A DNA stretch of 64,000 bases from Marinobacter daepoensis DSM 16072 (GTDB lineage Bacteria > Pseudomonadota > Gammaproteobacteria > Pseudomonadales > Oleiphilaceae). Under the pieces are notes generated by a model. The model made no database searches. It saw only the letters and a program-made list of their open reading frames with translations, and was not told the DNA's origin. Of this stretch, positions 26,642 through 35,174 are shown in pieces. The DNA is taken from the NCBI RefSeq assembly GCF_000421165.1, contig NZ_ATWI01000011.1:62001-126000 (forward strand), written 5' to 3'. Numbering within the stretch: the stretch's first letter is position 1; each line of letters opens with the position of its first letter. A program made the translations under genes and the position numbers.

Positions 26642-27655
26642 TCAGCCCTCTAATCCCTTGAAAAACTGCTGGACGTTCTCGCTGAGGGCGTCCAGATCAT
26701 ACCCGCCTTCCTGCACCACCAGCGTGGGTAAGCCCAGCTGACGAAGGTGAGTGCTCAGCCGGCAGAAACCTTCGGTCGTGACGGCAACCTTGGCCTGCGG
26801 GTCGTTCTTGTAGATATCGAATCCCAGGGTCAGGATCAGTACATCCGGCTGGTACAGGCGAATGGCGGTCATCGCCTCTTCCAGCTTGGCGAAGAAATCC
26901 TCCTCGCTGGAGCCGTGGGGCATGGGCAGATTGATGTTGTAGCCATAGCCTTCGCCTTCCCCCCGTTCGTTCTCGAAGCCGCTGACCACCGGATAAAAGT
27001 TGGTGGGGTCGCCGTGGATGGAGATGTACAGCACGTCGCTGCGATCGTAGAAGATCTCCTGGATGCCCTGGCCATGATGCATGTCGGTGTCCAGGATGAC
27101 CGTTCGCGGGAACCGGCTCTTCAGGTGCTCGGCCGCGATGGCGGCGTTGTTCAGGTAGCAGAATCCACCGGCGGCATCCTTGCGGGCGTGATGGCCCGGT
27201 GGCCTGCACACGGCGTAGGCGGTGCGTTCACCGGCGATCAGCGCATCGGCGGCACCCAGGGCCGTCTGGGCAGACCAGTAGGCCGCTTTCCAGGTGTTCT
27301 CGCCAATGGGGCAGCTACCGTCGGCCAGATAACAGGCGGCTTCGGCCAGAATGCCGCGCATGGCGTTGGGTGACCGAACGAAGATGTTCGACATCACCTC
27401 ATCGCCCCAGTCTTCCATTTCCATCCAGCGCCGATGAGCCGACTCCAGAAACCGCAGATAGCCGAGGTCGTGCACTCTGGCAATGGCGGCGGAGCCCTGG
27501 TCTGCAGGCTGCAGTACCGGAATCCCCCGGGCTTTCAGCCCCTCCAGCATCTGACTGGTGCGATCCGGGACCTCCTGGGGCTGACGCATCTGGCCCCGGG
27601 TAAAGTACGTCTTCGGAATATGCAGATCCTGCGTGGGATGAAAAAATGCCTTCAT
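26642..27655 (-). CDS. Histone deacetylase-family acetylpolyamine amidohydrolase
   Basis: A 337-residue zinc hydrolase very like acetylpolyamine amidohydrolase (about 341). Conserved elements are CRPPGHHARKDAAGGFCYLNNAAIAA (His-His catalytic pair), ILDTDMHHGQGIQEIFYD (zinc ligands Asp and His), SIHGDP, LGFDIYKNDP and VVQEGGYDLDAL. It would remove acetyl groups from acetylpolyamines or related amides. The ATG at 27655 has GGAGATGG 5-8 bases upstream. Divergent from a succinate-semialdehyde dehydrogenase gene, which fits polyamine-to-GABA catabolism as an inferred shared theme. Confidence 0.88.
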   Translation of the reverse strand: MKAFFHPTQDLHIPKTYFTRGQMRQPQEVPDRTSQMLEGLKARGIPVLQPADQGSAAIARVHDLGYLRFLESAHRRWMEMEDWGDEVMSNIFVRSPNAMRGILAEAACYLADGSCPIGENTWKAAYWSAQTALGAADALIAGERTAYAVCRPPGHHARKDAAGGFCYLNNAAIAAEHLKSRFPRTVILDTDMHHGQGIQEIFYDRSDVLYISIHGDPTNFYPVVSGFENERGEGEGYGYNINLPMPHGSSEEDFFAKLEEAMTAIRLYQPDVLILTLGFDIYKNDPQAKVAVTTEGFCRLSTHLRQLGLPTLVVQEGGYDLDALSENVQQFFKGLEG

Positions 27656-27732
27656 GAATCCATCTCCTTGGGCGTGTCTGGGGAGCCTGATAAAACCCTC
27701 CCTCCGAGTATAGGCACACAACCCAATGGGTC

Positions 27733-27831
27733 AAAAAATCGCCGGGAGCGATTTTTAACGTTGCGCTAGCAACGGCCCGAAGGGAGGCCGCCATGGACGG
27801 CAGGCCATAAAAAATCGCCGGGAGCGATTTT
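27733..27831. repeat. Composite hairpin repeat, two copies of one stem-loop
   Basis: The same stem-loop occurs twice in direct orientation: AAAAATCGC-CGGGA-GCGATTTTT at 27734-27756, and again at 27809-27831. Between them are CGTTGC-GCTA-GCAACG (27759-27774), GGCC-N8-GGCC, and a near palindrome around CCATGG. It lies in the divergent region of the amidohydrolase and dehydrogenase genes. Looks like a REP-type intergenic element; genome-wide copy number cannot be seen here. Confidence 0.65.
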
Positions 27832-27938
27832 CGTCGACTTTACAGGTTGCGGATCAGCATCCACTATGAAAGTCGCATTCTTGTTTTCAGGCACTCCAGA
27901 GAACCGGGTGCCGCCATGGTTACGGAAAAGGAGCCGAG

Positions 27939-29387
27939 ATGATCGAGTCACCCTTGCTGGAGAACCTTACCGGTTATATTGGTGGGCGCTGGACGGATTC
28001 GTCGAACGGGGCCACCTTCGATGTCTACAACCCGGCCACGGGCGCCGTTATTGCCAAGGTGCCGTCGATGCCGGAGCAGGACGTGCTGGCGGCGGTCGAT
28101 GCTGCGAAATCTGCGCTGAGGCTGAGTAACCCTTATCCGGCCGAGAACCGGCGCCAGTGGCTGGAGGCTATTCGTGATGGCCTGAAAGCCAACCGGGAGG
28201 AAATTGGCCGGGTGCTGTGCCTGGAGCACGGCAAACCCCTGAAAGAAGCACAGGGTGAAGTGGATTACGCCGCTGGCTTCTTCGACTACTGCGCGCAAAA
28301 CCTGGAGGCGCTTGACGCCCACGAGCTTCCTGGCAAACCACGGGACTGTACCTGGACGGTGCATTATCGCCCCGTTGGGGTAACCGGCCTTATCGTGCCC
28401 TGGAACTTCCCCATTGGCATGATTGCCAAGAAGCTGTCGGCCGCACTGGCAGCGGGCTGCCCGTCGGTGATCAAACCTGCCAGTGAAACACCGCTGACCA
28501 TGATTGCCTTTTTCAAGGTGATGGACGGGCTGGATTTGCCGGAGGGCATGGTGAATCTGGTGATGGGCAAGGCCAGTGTGATCGGCAAGGTGCTGTGCGA
28601 GCACAAAGGTGTGCCCATGCTCAGCTTCACCGGCTCTACGGAAGTTGGCCGAAAACTGATAGTCGACACCGCAGAACAGGTGAAGAAGCTGGCACTGGAG
28701 CTGGGTGGCAACGCGCCCTTCATCGTGTTCGAGGATGCGGATCTGGATGCCGCTGCCGACAACCTGATGGCCAACAAATTCCGCGGTGGCGGCCAGACCT
28801 GTGTGTGTGCCAACCGCATTTTTGTTCATGAGAACGTCGCCGATGCCTTCGGTCAGAAGCTGGCCGAACGGGTGAACAGAATGACCGTTGGTGACGGCAT
28901 GCAGGATGGCATCGACATAGGCCCGCTGATTAACAAGGCAGGTTTCGACAAGGTAAAACGGCACTTGGAAGATGCGTTGGCCCAGGGCGCTACCCTGGTA
29001 GCCGGCAAGCAGCCTACCGACCTCGGCGATGGCCTGTTCTTCCCGCCGACGGTGGTGCAGGGCGTGACCCGCAACATGGCCTGCTATAAGGAAGAGACCT
29101 TCGGCCCGCTGGTGCCCATGGCGTTGTTCCGCACCGAAGAAGAAGTGATTGAGGCCGGGAATGACACTGAGTTTGGCCTGGCCTCTTACGTATTCACCGC
29201 CGATGCCGGGCGCGCCCAGCGAGTGGCAGCGGGATTGCGGTTCGGCCACGTAGGCTGGAACACCGGTACCGGGCCCACGCCGGAAGCGCCGTTTGGCGGC
29301 ATGAAGGCCTCAGGTATCGGCCGGGAAGGCGGGCTGGAAGGCTTGTTCGAGTTTGTGGAAGCCCAGACGGTGCCGCGGGGTTTCTAG
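27939..29387 (+). CDS. gabD: NAD(P)-dependent succinate-semialdehyde dehydrogenase
   Basis: An aldehyde dehydrogenase of 482 residues, the same size as E. coli GabD. Catalytic Cys288 lies in GGGQTCVCANR, with general base Glu254 in LALELGGN and the coenzyme loop FTGSTEVGRKL. The Cys288-X-Cys290 pair is the arrangement seen in SSADH. It oxidises succinate semialdehyde to succinate, the last step of GABA and putrescine use. AAAAGGAG lies 5 bases before the ATG. No GABA transaminase is adjacent. Confidence 0.88.
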   Translation: MIESPLLENLTGYIGGRWTDSSNGATFDVYNPATGAVIAKVPSMPEQDVLAAVDAAKSALRLSNPYPAENRRQWLEAIRDGLKANREEIGRVLCLEHGKPLKEAQGEVDYAAGFFDYCAQNLEALDAHELPGKPRDCTWTVHYRPVGVTGLIVPWNFPIGMIAKKLSAALAAGCPSVIKPASETPLTMIAFFKVMDGLDLPEGMVNLVMGKASVIGKVLCEHKGVPMLSFTGSTEVGRKLIVDTAEQVKKLALELGGNAPFIVFEDADLDAAADNLMANKFRGGGQTCVCANRIFVHENVADAFGQKLAERVNRMTVGDGMQDGIDIGPLINKAGFDKVKRHLEDALAQGATLVAGKQPTDLGDGLFFPPTVVQGVTRNMACYKEETFGPLVPMALFRTEEEVIEAGNDTEFGLASYVFTADAGRAQRVAAGLRFGHVGWNTGTGPTPEAPFGGMKASGIGREGGLEGLFEFVEAQTVPRGF

Positions 29388-29409
29388 CCTGACAACCTCA
29401 ATCCTGGAG

Positions 29410-29534
29410 GTCGTCGCACGTGGGAGGTTCCCCTTCAGGACACGCTACGAGCACGTCCATGTGCGCTTGACTGTGGCCATTCATGGCCACAGACAGTCCT
29501 GAAGGGGAACCTCCCACGCGCTCTTTCTGACGAC
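29410..29534. repeat. Cruciform intergenic element E1, upstream of uvrD
   Basis: Perfect 23-bp inverted repeats, 29419-29441 and 29496-29518 (begin CGTGGGAGGTTCC), with an outer GTCGTC/GACGAC pair at 29410 and 29529. Inside are two more hairpins: GCAC-GTCCAT-GTGC (29451-29464) and a 10-bp stem CTGTGGCCAT / ATGGCCACAG (29471-29492). Occupies most of the gap between gabD and uvrD. The core resembles element E2 downstream of uvrD. Confidence 0.85.
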
Positions 29535-29558
29535 GGGCGGGGGCTCCTATGTCCTCAC

Positions 29559-29611
29559 CCGACAAACCGGCTTTTCTCCTGTTATACTCTCCCTCCTGTT
29601 TATTTAACCAG
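29559..29611 (+). promoter_or_regulatory. Candidate uvrD promoter with LexA-like SOS box
   Basis: CCGACA (29559-29564), 18-base spacer, TATACT (29583-29588) resembles a sigma70 promoter. CTGT-TTATTTAA-CCAG at 29596-29611 differs by one base from CTGT-N8-ACAG, the LexA box, and lies at the expected transcription start, 16 bases before the uvrD ATG. In E. coli uvrD is SOS-regulated, which supports the call. Confidence 0.5.
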
Positions 29612-29627
29612 TAAAAAGCCAGGTGCT

Positions 29628-31793
29628 ATGGACGTCTCCCACATTATCGATTCCCTGAACGACGCCCAACGTGAGGCCGTCACCGCCCAGAACGATCACT
29701 TGCTGGTGCTGGCCGGTGCGGGCAGTGGCAAAACCCGGGTGCTGGTGCACCGCATGGCCTGGCTGATGTCAGTCGACCGGGTGCCGCCCACCTCCATTCT
29801 GGCCGTGACCTTTACCAACAAGGCCGCGAAGGAAATGCGTTATCGGGTAGAACAGATGATGAACATCCCAACCCGGGGGTTGTGGATTGGCACCTTTCAC
29901 GGGATTGCCCATCGGCTGTTGCGGTCGCACTGGAAAGACGCGGGCTTGCCGGAGAACTTTCAGGTGCTGGACAGCGATGACCAGTTGCGGCTGGTGAAGC
30001 GGGTGATGCGGGAGAACCAGATTGATGAGAGCCAGTGGCCGCCCAAACAGGCCCAGTGGTTCATCAACAGCCAGAAAGACGAAGGGCTGCGGGCAGACCA
30101 CATTCAGGATAACCCGGGCGATCATTTCACCAATACCATGCTGAAAATCTATCGTCAGTATGAGCAGCTTTGTCATCAGGGTGGCCTGGTGGACTTTGGC
30201 GAACTGTTGTTGCGCTCCCACGAACTCTGGCTGCACAGGCCGGAGCTGCTCAGCCACTACCAGCAGCGATTCCAGCACATTCTCGTGGATGAGTTTCAGG
30301 ACACCAACACCATCCAATATGCCTGGCTTCAGGTGCTGGCCAGCAACCGGGTACCGCTGACGGTGGTGGGTGACGACGACCAGTCCATTTACGGTTGGCG
30401 GGGCGCCAAGATCGAGAACATTCAGCAGTATCAGCGGGATTTTCCCAATTCCCGGCTGGTTCGGCTGGAGCAGAACTACCGTTCCACCAAAACCATTCTG
30501 AAAGCGGCCAACTCGGTGATTGCCAACAACCAGGGGCGGCTGGGGAAAGAGCTCTGGACCGATGGTGTGGAGGGAGAGCCCATCAGCCTCTATGCAGCCT
30601 TCAACGAGCAGGACGAGGCCAACTACATCGCCGACTCTATCTCGGCCTGGGTGAACGAAGGCAATTTGCGCAGTGAATGCGCCATTCTGTACCGTTCGAA
30701 CGCCCAGTCCCGGGTGCTGGAAGAGTCGTTGATGCGTCAGGGTATTCCATACCGGGTGTATGGGGGGCTGCGCTTTTACGATCGTCAGGAAATCCGTAAC
30801 GCGCTGGCGTACCTGCGTCTGGTGCACTACCACCGGGACGATGCTGCCTTTGAGCGGGTGGTCAATATTCCGACCCGGGGCATTGGTGCCAAGAGCCTTG
30901 CCGAGATTCGGGAGTATGCCTCCGGGCAGGGTATTTCCCTGTGGGAATCTTCCGAGCGGCTACTGGCCGCAGGGCAGGTCAAGGGCCGGGCAAAGACCGG
31001 CTTGCAGCAGTTCCTGGAGATTGTGAATGGCCTCTCTGAGATGGCGGGGCATGCCTCGTTGCAGGGGCTGATGAAACAGGCCATTGAGTCCAGCGGTCTG
31101 AAGGATTACCACGCCAGTGAGAAAGGTGAAAAGGGCCAGGCCCGGGTGGAGAACCTGGAGGAGCTGGTCAGTGCACTGGCGGACTACGATGTGGAAGAGG
31201 GCGTGGACCCACTGGCGGAGTTTATCGCTCAGGCTGCCCTCGATGCCGGCGAGTCCCAGGCGGATGCGCACGAAGACAGTGTGCAGTTGATGACGCTGCA
31301 TTCGGCCAAGGGGCTGGAGTTCCCGATGGTGTTCCTGGCGGGTGTTGAGGAAGGGCTTTTCCCGCACAGTATGTCGCTGGAGGAGCCGGGGCGCATGGAG
31401 GAAGAGCGTCGTCTGGCGTATGTGGGCATTACCCGGGCGATGAGGAAGTTGGTGTTGACTTACGCGGAGTCCCGCCGGTTGTACGGGCAGGAGAAGTTTC
31501 ATGCGTTGTCGCGGTTTGTGCGGGAGATTCCGGGGGATTGCCTGCAGGAGGTGCGGTTGCGTAATACGGTGACGCGCCCGGCGATGGTGGAGCGGCCGAA
31601 TGAAAGCCTGTTCAGTCAGGATTCGGCGCAGCAGGCGGGTTTCAGTCTGGGGCAGCGGGTGCGGCATCCGAAGTTTGGTGAGGGGATTGTGATGAACTGT
31701 GAAGGTTCTGGGCATCATACCCGGGTGCAGGTGAATTTTGATGAGGGGGCCAAGTGGCTGGTGTTGGCTTATGCGCCGCTGGAGGCCTGTTAG
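29628..31793 (+). CDS. uvrD: DNA helicase II UvrD
   Basis: A 721-residue 3'-5' helicase of nucleotide excision and mismatch repair (E. coli UvrD 720). Motifs in order: Q-motif LNDAQREAVTA, Walker A AGAGSGKTRVL, AVTFTNKAAKEM, LVDEFQDTNTIQY, VVGDDDQSIYGWRGA, LEQNYRSTKTIL, LMTLHSAKGLEFPMVFL and EERRLAYVGITRAM. A C-terminal Tudor-like segment QRVRHPKFGEGIVMNCEGSG ends the protein. It is flanked on both sides by cruciform repeats and preceded by an SOS-box candidate. Confidence 0.95.
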   Translation: MDVSHIIDSLNDAQREAVTAQNDHLLVLAGAGSGKTRVLVHRMAWLMSVDRVPPTSILAVTFTNKAAKEMRYRVEQMMNIPTRGLWIGTFHGIAHRLLRSHWKDAGLPENFQVLDSDDQLRLVKRVMRENQIDESQWPPKQAQWFINSQKDEGLRADHIQDNPGDHFTNTMLKIYRQYEQLCHQGGLVDFGELLLRSHELWLHRPELLSHYQQRFQHILVDEFQDTNTIQYAWLQVLASNRVPLTVVGDDDQSIYGWRGAKIENIQQYQRDFPNSRLVRLEQNYRSTKTILKAANSVIANNQGRLGKELWTDGVEGEPISLYAAFNEQDEANYIADSISAWVNEGNLRSECAILYRSNAQSRVLEESLMRQGIPYRVYGGLRFYDRQEIRNALAYLRLVHYHRDDAAFERVVNIPTRGIGAKSLAEIREYASGQGISLWESSERLLAAGQVKGRAKTGLQQFLEIVNGLSEMAGHASLQGLMKQAIESSGLKDYHASEKGEKGQARVENLEELVSALADYDVEEGVDPLAEFIAQAALDAGESQADAHEDSVQLMTLHSAKGLEFPMVFLAGVEEGLFPHSMSLEEPGRMEEERRLAYVGITRAMRKLVLTYAESRRLYGQEKFHALSRFVREIPGDCLQEVRLRNTVTRPAMVERPNESLFSQDSAQQAGFSLGQRVRHPKFGEGIVMNCEGSGHHTRVQVNFDEGAKWLVLAYAPLEAC

Positions 31794-31820
31794 TTTTTTC
31801 GCCTGAAAGCTGTGGGGTCT

Positions 31821-31935
31821 GTGTCGGGTTGGGGGGAGCTGTCCAAAAAGCGCTCCTTCGGCACATCCATGTGGCGCTTGTGTTCCGCCATCCCTGGCTC
31901 CACAAATTTTTGGACAGCTCCCCCCAACCCGACAC
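31821..31935. repeat. Cruciform intergenic element E2, downstream of uvrD
   Basis: Perfect 29-bp inverted repeats at 31821-31849 and 31907-31935, starting GTGTCGGGTTGGGGGG and ending in AAAAA/TTTTT at the inside. The inner 57 bases share the pattern CGCT ... GCAC(A/G)TCCATGTG ... CGCTTG ... GCCAT ... TGGC ... CACA with element E1, but the arms are unrelated in sequence to E1. Lies between the convergent uvrD and uppP genes and could terminate both. Confidence 0.85.
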
Positions 31936-31971
31936 TTCTGGCGTTGTTCGTGCGCTCAGCAAAAAGGCTAT

Positions 31972-32769
31972 TTACATCAGCACTGCGTAAATCACTCCCG
32001 CCAGCACAATCCGGTAGATCACATACGGCCACATACCCACCTTGTTGAGCCACTTCAGGAAGAAGTGGATGGCGGTGATGGCCATCAGGAAGGAGGTGAT
32101 GCCACCGATCAGGAAGCCGTTCCAGTCGACAATTACGTCAGACGTCGCCACTTCCAGCAATTTGACCGCCGATGCCAGCACGATGATCGGGATCGCCAGC
32201 AGGAAGGAGAACCGCGAGGCGGTTTCCCGGGTCATGCCCAGGAACAGGCCGGCGGTGATGGTCACGCCGGAGCGGGAGGTGCCGGGAACCAGGGCCATGG
32301 CCTGGGCGATGCCGACAATGACGGCGTCTTTCCAGTTCAGGGTGTCCATGGTGCGCTGGCGTTTGGGGAGCCAGTCGGCGAGGCCAAGCAGCAGGCCAAA
32401 CACCAGAGTGGTGAAGAAGATCACCGAGGCGCCCCGCAATTCATTGTCGATCATATCCAGTAAGGCCAGGCCCGCCAGGCCGGCAGGGATGGTGCCAATC
32501 ACCAGATACCAGGCGAGGGCGCCCTGGCCCACGATTCGGCGTTGGCCAACGGAGATCAGGCCATCCCGGGCGATGCCGAAGACGTCCCGGCGGAAATAGA
32601 GGACGACGGCCAGCAGGGTCCCCACGTGTACTGAGAGATCGAACCCCACGCCCTGGTCTTCCCAGCCAAAAAATGCCGGTGTCAGGATCAGGTGGGCGGA
32701 GCTGGAGATGGGCAGGAATTCGGTCAGTCCCTGGAGGAGACCAAGAAAAAGGGCCTGGTAAACATCCAT
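31972..32769 (-). CDS. uppP: Undecaprenyl-diphosphatase UppP (BacA)
   Basis: A 265-residue integral membrane phosphatase that recycles undecaprenyl pyrophosphate to the lipid carrier of peptidoglycan and other glycans, and gives bacitracin tolerance. Signature GLLQGLTEFLPISSSAHL at 12-29 and ALVPGTSRSGVTITAGLFLGM near 160-180 hold the catalytic Glu/Ser/Arg residues. About eight hydrophobic segments. Followed across the terminator-like E2 by uvrD on the other strand. Confidence 0.94.
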   Translation of the reverse strand: MDVYQALFLGLLQGLTEFLPISSSAHLILTPAFFGWEDQGVGFDLSVHVGTLLAVVLYFRRDVFGIARDGLISVGQRRIVGQGALAWYLVIGTIPAGLAGLALLDMIDNELRGASVIFFTTLVFGLLLGLADWLPKRQRTMDTLNWKDAVIVGIAQAMALVPGTSRSGVTITAGLFLGMTRETASRFSFLLAIPIIVLASAVKLLEVATSDVIVDWNGFLIGGITSFLMAITAIHFFLKWLNKVGMWPYVIYRIVLAGVIYAVLM

Positions 32770-32874
32770 TCTTTCGAGTCCAGTCGAGAGTTCAGGAGGG
32801 CCGGCCGGGTGGGCCGCCCTTGCAAAGTGAGCGGATATTAACAGGGCGGCCGCACGCTGAACAGGCGTGGCAGG

Positions 32875-34071
32875 TTACGGAACCAGCAGGATGCCGCCCA
32901 GAGCCATGGCGATGACCACGCCCCAGGCGGGCAGTTTCCAGACGCTGAGGAGCAGGAAGCCGGTCAGGGCCAGGGCAAATTCTTCGGGGCCGATAATGGC
33001 GCTGGAAAACACGGGCTGGTAGAGCGCGGCGCCGAGAATGCCCACGACTGCCGCATTGGCGCCCCGCATCAATGCCTGTGCCCGGTGCCAGCGTCGGAAG
33101 TTGTTCCAGTGTGGCAGGACTGCCAGAAGAATCAGAATGCCGGGTAGGAAAATGACCAGCAGGGCGAGCATCGCCCAGAGGACCGGGGTAGCAGGCTGCA
33201 TGACGGCTCCCAGGTAGGCCGCGAAGGTAAACAGAGGGCCGGGGACGGCTTGGGCGGCGCCGTAGCCGGCGAGGAATTCGTTGGCGGTCACCTTTCCGGT
33301 TTGCACCACTTCGGCTTCCAGCAGCGGCAGCATCACATGGCCGCCGCCGAACACCAGGGCGCCTGCCCGGTAAAAGCCATCAAGCATGTCCAGTAGGGGG
33401 GAGGGTGTCAGCCATACCAGAAGAGGGAGGCCGGCCAGCAAGAGCACATACAGCAAGGCCGAGAACCGGCCGGCACCCGCAGACACTGGCAGGCTGGAAT
33501 GCCCGGCTGCACCGTCATTGGCCGACCGGCACAGAATCAGCCCCGCCAGGGCGCCAATCGCAATCGCGAAAACCTGCCCCGCCGTGCCACCGATAAATAC
33601 CACAAGCAACACGGCCGCCAGGGCAATGCCGGCCCGTTGCTGGTCCGGGCATAGGGAGCGCGCCATGCCCAGTACCGCATGGGCCACGACGGCAACGGCG
33701 GCGACTTTCAGGCCATGGATAATGCCTTGGCTGACAGGACCGTCCAGCAGGCCCGCACTCAGGGCGAAGACCACCAGAATGAGGGCTGAGGGCAGGGTGA
33801 AGGCGGTCCAGGCCGCCGCCGCCCCCCAGCCGCCGCCCCGTTGCAGGCCGATGGCAAACCCGACCTGGCTGCTGGCGGGGCCTGGCAGGAACTGGCACAA
33901 GGCCACCAGATCGGCATAGTCCTGTTCTGATAGCCAGCGGCGCCGGGCCACGAACTCGTTCCGGAAGTAACCCAGGTGGGCCGCAGGACCGCCAAAGGAC
34001 GTCAGGCCCAGGGCGAGAAAGGCCAGAAAAATTTCCCGTATTCGGTCGAGTCTGGCCGGGCCAGAAGGCAT
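32875..34071 (-). CDS. chrA: Chromate transporter ChrA
   Basis: A 398-residue long-chain ChrA with two homologous halves. The N-terminal half holds LGLTSFGGPAAHLGYFRNEFV and LCQFLPGPASSQVGFAIG; the C-terminal half holds ALVFGGGHVMLPLLE and GAAQAVPGPLFTFAAYLG. It exports chromate from the cytoplasm. Two in-frame ATGs occur; the one at 34071 has GGAG spaced 6 bases, so I prefer it to 34077. It lies 26 bases after acr3 and is probably the third gene of an arsH-acr3-chrA unit, linking arsenic and chromate resistance. Confidence 0.92.
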   Translation of the reverse strand: MPSGPARLDRIREIFLAFLALGLTSFGGPAAHLGYFRNEFVARRRWLSEQDYADLVALCQFLPGPASSQVGFAIGLQRGGGWGAAAAWTAFTLPSALILVVFALSAGLLDGPVSQGIIHGLKVAAVAVVAHAVLGMARSLCPDQQRAGIALAAVLLVVFIGGTAGQVFAIAIGALAGLILCRSANDGAAGHSSLPVSAGAGRFSALLYVLLLAGLPLLVWLTPSPLLDMLDGFYRAGALVFGGGHVMLPLLEAEVVQTGKVTANEFLAGYGAAQAVPGPLFTFAAYLGAVMQPATPVLWAMLALLVIFLPGILILLAVLPHWNNFRRWHRAQALMRGANAAVVGILGAALYQPVFSSAIIGPEEFALALTGFLLLSVWKLPAWGVVIAMALGGILLVP

Positions 34072-34097
34072 ACACATCTCCGTACCCGCAGGGGGTG

Positions 34098-35165
34098 TCA
34101 GGCCGGGAATCTGTCCCGGGTTTTATTGGCAATGCGGACCAGTGCCAGCATCAGGGGCACTTCCACCAGAACGCCCACCACCGTGGCCAGGGCCGCGCCG
34201 GATTGCAGGCCAAACAGGGCGATGGCGGCGGCAACGGCCAGTTCGAAAAAGTTGCTGGCACCGATCATCGCACCAGGTGCGGCGATGCAGTGGCGCACGT
34301 TCCACAGCCGGGCCCACCCGTAAGCCAGCAGAAAAATGAAGACGGTCTGGATGATCAGGGGCACGGCGATCAACAGTATATGCAGCGGATTTTGCAAAAT
34401 GACTTCACCCTGAAAGGCGAATAACAGCACCAGGGTGATGATCAGAGCCATCGGTGTAACAGGCCCCAGCCGCTTCATGAACACGTTGTCGTACCAGGAT
34501 TGTCCGTGACGGGCGATCAGGGTGCGGCGGGTGAGGTAGCCCGCGGTGAGCGGAATCACGATATACAGCACGACGGATAGGATGACCGTGTCCCAGGGCA
34601 CCTGTATGTCGGAGATGCCCAGCAGAAACACCACGATGGGTGCGAACGCAAACAGCATGATGAGATCGTTCAGGGACACCTGAACCAGCGTGTAGGCGGC
34701 GTCGCCCCGGGTCAGGTAACTCCAGACAAACACCATGGCGGTGCAGGGGGCAGCGCCCAGCAGGATAGCGCCGGCCAGGTATTCGCTGGCCAGTTGGGGC
34801 GCAATGAAGGGCTCGAACACCACCATCAGGAAAAACCAGGCGATGGCAAACATCGTAAAGGGCTTGATCAGCCAGTTCACGATGGTTGTGATGGCCAGGC
34901 CTCTGGGCTCTTTCCGCACGCCGACAATGGCACTGAAATCAATCTGGGCCATCATCGGGAAGATCATGGCCCAGATCAGGATGGCGATAGGAATGGATAC
35001 CTGCGCGTACTCAAATCGGGCCAGGGTCTCCGGTACCGAGGGCAGGAACTGCCCCAGTGTGACGCCCGCCACGATGGCCAGCGCGACCCAGACGGACAGA
35101 TAGCGCTCGAAAATACCCATGCCTCCGCTGGCAGATAACTCGCTCGGATTTTCTTTGCTGCTCAT
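34098..35165 (-). CDS. ACR3-family arsenite efflux permease
   Basis: A 355-residue, ten-helix carrier that exports arsenite. The conserved cysteine lies in LGAAPCTAMVFVWSYLTRGD (helix 4) and the conserved acid in GVLVEVPLML (helix 10), as in ACR3. GAGG is 7 bases before the ATG at 35165 (an adjacent GTG at 35168 is less likely). Often annotated arsB, but it is unrelated to ArsB of the plasmid type. Nine bases after arsH, so same operon. Confidence 0.93.
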   Translation of the reverse strand: MSSKENPSELSASGGMGIFERYLSVWVALAIVAGVTLGQFLPSVPETLARFEYAQVSIPIAILIWAMIFPMMAQIDFSAIVGVRKEPRGLAITTIVNWLIKPFTMFAIAWFFLMVVFEPFIAPQLASEYLAGAILLGAAPCTAMVFVWSYLTRGDAAYTLVQVSLNDLIMLFAFAPIVVFLLGISDIQVPWDTVILSVVLYIVIPLTAGYLTRRTLIARHGQSWYDNVFMKRLGPVTPMALIITLVLLFAFQGEVILQNPLHILLIAVPLIIQTVFIFLLAYGWARLWNVRHCIAAPGAMIGASNFFELAVAAAIALFGLQSGAALATVVGVLVEVPLMLALVRIANKTRDRFPA

Positions 35166-35174
35166 CACGAATCC

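Noticed and set aside
27948..29249. A 433-residue open frame antisense to the succinate-semialdehyde dehydrogenase gene
   Set aside because: The plus strand has a full-length, motif-complete aldehyde dehydrogenase; the antisense frame is open only because of codon bias and shows no family pattern.
29410..31935. E1 and E2 as ends of one composite transposon carrying uvrD
   Set aside because: The arms of E1 and E2 are unrelated, each element is a self-contained dyad, and uvrD is an ordinary housekeeping gene; no transposase or target duplication is seen.
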